64,000 nt of DNA from Pseudazoarcus sp963975885. GTDB lineage: Bacteria; Pseudomonadota; Gammaproteobacteria; Burkholderiales; Rhodocyclaceae. The notes below the pieces were generated by a model. That model saw nothing but the letters and a program-made list of their open reading frames with translations. It was not told the DNA's origin and made no database searches. The stretch lies in NCBI GenBank assembly GCA_963975885.1, contig CAXBIS010000005.1, forward strand, positions 131,095-195,094, in the 5' to 3' direction. The position numbers and the translations under genes are program-made. How positions within the stretch are numbered: the stretch's first letter is position 1; each line of letters opens with the position of its first letter. Shown here piece after piece: positions 62,231 to 64,000 of this stretch.

Positions 62231-63421
62231 TCAGCGGCGTGCGAGCAGCGCCGCGATGCGCGCGACGATCTCGCGCGCGAGTTCATCCTTGGCGGCGCGC
62301 GGCAACGGGTGCACGCCCTGTTCGTCGTACAGCGTGACCTGGTTGTCCTCGGTACCCAGACCGTGCTGCACCAGATTGCCCACGACCAGCGCCAGACGCT
62401 TGGCCACGCGCTTGCCTTCCGCATAGCGGTCCAGATCGCGGCTCTCCGCGGCGAATCCCACGCATAGCGGCGCATCCGAGCGCGCCGCGACCTCGGCCAG
62501 GATGTCCGGATTGGGCACCAGTTGGAGCGTGAGCGCGTCGCCAGACTTCTTGATCTTGTGTTCGGACGCTTCGGACGGCCGGTAGTCGGCCACCGCCGCC
62601 ACGCCGATGAAGACATCGGCACCCGGCAAGGCCGCAAGCACCGCCTCCCGCATGTCGCACGCGCCGCTCACGTCGACGCGCTCGACACCCACCGGCGTCG
62701 CCAAGGCGCTCGGCCCGGCCACCAACACAACCTCGGCGCCGGCCTGGCGGCAGGCGCGGGCCAGCGCGAACCCCATGCGCCCGGAACTGCAGTTGGTGAT
62801 TCCGCGCACCGGGTCGATGGCCTCGAAGGTCGGTCCGGCGGTGAGCACCACGCGCCGGCCGGCGAGGGGCTTGGGCGAGAGATGCGCGACGAGATGCTCG
62901 CAAAGGTCTTCCGGCTCGAGCATGCGCCCCATGCCAGTCTCGCCGCAGGCCTGATCGCCCGCTGCCGGCCCGAGCAGCGTCACACCGTCCTCGCGCAGTT
63001 GCGCGATGTTGCGCCGAGTGGCCGGGTGCTCCCACATCTGGCGGTTCATCGCCGGCGCCACCAGCAACGGACACTCGCGCGCGAGCGCCAGCGTGGTGAG
63101 CAGATCGTCGGCGCGGCCCTGCACGAATTTGGCGATGACGTCGGCCGTGGCGGGTGCGACGACGATCGCGTCGGCCCCGCGCGACAGATCGATGTGCGCC
63201 ATGTTGTTGGCCATGCGCGCATCCCACAGATCAGTCCATACCGGATTGCCCGACAGCGCCTGGAAGGTCACGGCGGTAACGAAGCGCGCACCACCCTCGC
63301 TCAGCACCACGTGTACGTCTGCACCGGCCTTGACCAGCAGGCGTACGAATTCGGCCGCCTTGTAGGCCGCCACCCCGCCGGTCACGCCGACCACGATCCT
63401 GCGTCCCGCGATCTCGTTCAT
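62231..63421 (-). CDS. coaBC: Phosphopantothenoylcysteine decarboxylase/synthetase
   Basis: A bifunctional protein of about 396 aa. The CoaC half starts RRIVVGVTGGVAAYKAAEFV and has the PAMNRQMWEHPATRRN loop. The CoaB half contains VLTAGPTFEAIDPVRGITNC then SSGRMGFALARAC, and KIKKSGDALTLQLVPNPDIL near the end. It makes 4'-phosphopantetheine for CoA. Start 63421 gives the usual N-terminus; ATG 63442 is an alternative. It is divergent from radC. Confidence 0.96.
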   Translation of the reverse strand: MNEIAGRRIVVGVTGGVAAYKAAEFVRLLVKAGADVHVVLSEGGARFVTAVTFQALSGNPVWTDLWDARMANNMAHIDLSRGADAIVVAPATADVIAKFVQGRADDLLTTLALARECPLLVAPAMNRQMWEHPATRRNIAQLREDGVTLLGPAAGDQACGETGMGRMLEPEDLCEHLVAHLSPKPLAGRRVVLTAGPTFEAIDPVRGITNCSSGRMGFALARACRQAGAEVVLVAGPSALATPVGVERVDVSGACDMREAVLAALPGADVFIGVAAVADYRPSEASEHKIKKSGDALTLQLVPNPDILAEVAARSDAPLCVGFAAESRDLDRYAEGKRVAKRLALVVGNLVQHGLGTEDNQVTLYDEQGVHPLPRAAKDELAREIVARIAALLARR

Positions 63422-63464
63422 GTCGAATGGATTATCATGCAAACATCATCAATGGGAGGCGACC

Positions 63465-64000
63465 ATGGCGATCACCGACTGGCCCGAGAACGAGCGCCCG
63501 CGCGAAAAGCTGCTCGCGCGCGGCGCAACCGCGCTGTCCGACGCGGAACTGCTCGCCGTGTTCCTGCGCGTGGGCGTGCGCGGCATGAGCGCGGTGGATC
63601 TGGCGCGCGTGCTCATCGACCGCTTCGGTTCGCTCACCGGGCTGTGCAACGCCTCGCCCAACGAATTCGCTGCCGTCCCGGGCATGGGAGTGGCCAAGTA
63701 TGCCCAACTGCAGGCGGTGATGGAACTGGCGCGCCGGGCGCTGGCCGAGCGCATGCATGAACGTGACCTGTTCGATTCACCGCGCGCGGTGCGCGACTGG
63801 CTGCGCCTGAAGATCGGCCCCCTGCCGCACGAGGTGTTCATGGTGCTGCTGCTCGACGCACGCAACGCGCTGGTCGATGCGGTCGAACTGTTTCGCGGCA
63901 CGCTCACGCAAACCAGCGTGTATCCGCGCGAGGTGGTCAAGCTCGCGCTGGCGCGCAACGCAGCGGCGGTGATCTTCGCGCACAACCACCCTTCGGGGGC
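63465..64000 (+). CDS. radC: RadC family protein (partial, cut by window edge)
   Basis: The first 178 codons of RadC are visible. RPREKLLARGATALSDAELL and the helix-hairpin-helix-like VPGMGVAKYAQLQAVMELAR lie at the N-terminus. The JAMM metal motif FAHNHPSG is at the edge. The name derives from an old repair mutant and the true function is unclear. GGGAGG precedes ATG 63465. The remaining C-terminal part lies outside. Confidence 0.95.
   Translation, partial: MAITDWPENERPREKLLARGATALSDAELLAVFLRVGVRGMSAVDLARVLIDRFGSLTGLCNASPNEFAAVPGMGVAKYAQLQAVMELARRALAERMHERDLFDSPRAVRDWLRLKIGPLPHEVFMVLLLDARNALVDAVELFRGTLTQTSVYPREVVKLALARNAAAVIFAHNHPSG

Overview
The window is high-GC DNA, roughly two thirds G+C by eye. 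It suggests a sulfur-oxidising betaproteobacterium, probably near Rhodocyclales (Thauera/Azoarcus-like). The pointers are a soxCDYZAX-B cluster with a flavocytochrome c pair, a radC / coaBC-dut neighbourhood, monomeric NADP-isocitrate dehydrogenase and malate synthase G. The taxonomic guess is inference from gene content, not a measured match.

Positions 1 to about 37,660 are one largely intact, lambdoid-style siphophage prophage. Its left end lies outside the window. Its right end abuts a tRNA-Thr(CGU) gene with a tyrosine integrase next to it. The late arm is on the minus strand. Read right to left it runs: Cro-like, CII-like, two small proteins, primase-helicase, a candidate iteron origin, terminase small and large subunits, a Mor-like activator, gpW, portal, a ClpP-protease/capsid fusion, DUF2190, connectors, tail tube, tape measure, tail tip and fibre proteins, holin-like protein, GH19 endolysin and a partial lipoprotein. 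The plus-strand arm (27.6-37.6 kb) carries small early genes: an acyl carrier protein, a DUF2303 protein, a dATP/dGTP-diphosphohydrolase-like protein, a C5 cytosine methyltransferase, a lipoprotein, an excisionase-like protein and integrase. A CI-like repressor sits between the arms, and two arrays of three palindromic operators lie at the divergent early promoters, much like OR and OL of lambda. A two-gene zinc-ribbon/membrane cassette with its own promoter lies between the repressor and the OL-like array.

Positions 37,660-51,160 are chromosome: tRNA-Thr, a fumarylacetoacetate-hydrolase-family enzyme, malate synthase G, an EF-G paralogue, an orphan DUF4212 membrane protein, a frameshifted MASE3-PAS-GAF-PAS-GGDEF-EAL protein, a serine-glyoxylate-type aminotransferase and icd. 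Malate synthase and icd share a near-identical palindrome upstream, which suggests common control of the glyoxylate/isocitrate node.

Positions 51,670-61,215 hold thiosulfate/sulfide oxidation genes. An ArsR-type regulator with its own operator leads soxC-D-Y-Z-A-X on the minus strand, followed by a strong terminator and then soxB. Divergently transcribed are a monohaem cytochrome c and a flavocytochrome c sulfide dehydrogenase flavoprotein, with a dihaem c4-type cytochrome converging. The right end carries Nudix, dut and coaBC (minus), and the start of radC (plus), cut by the window edge.
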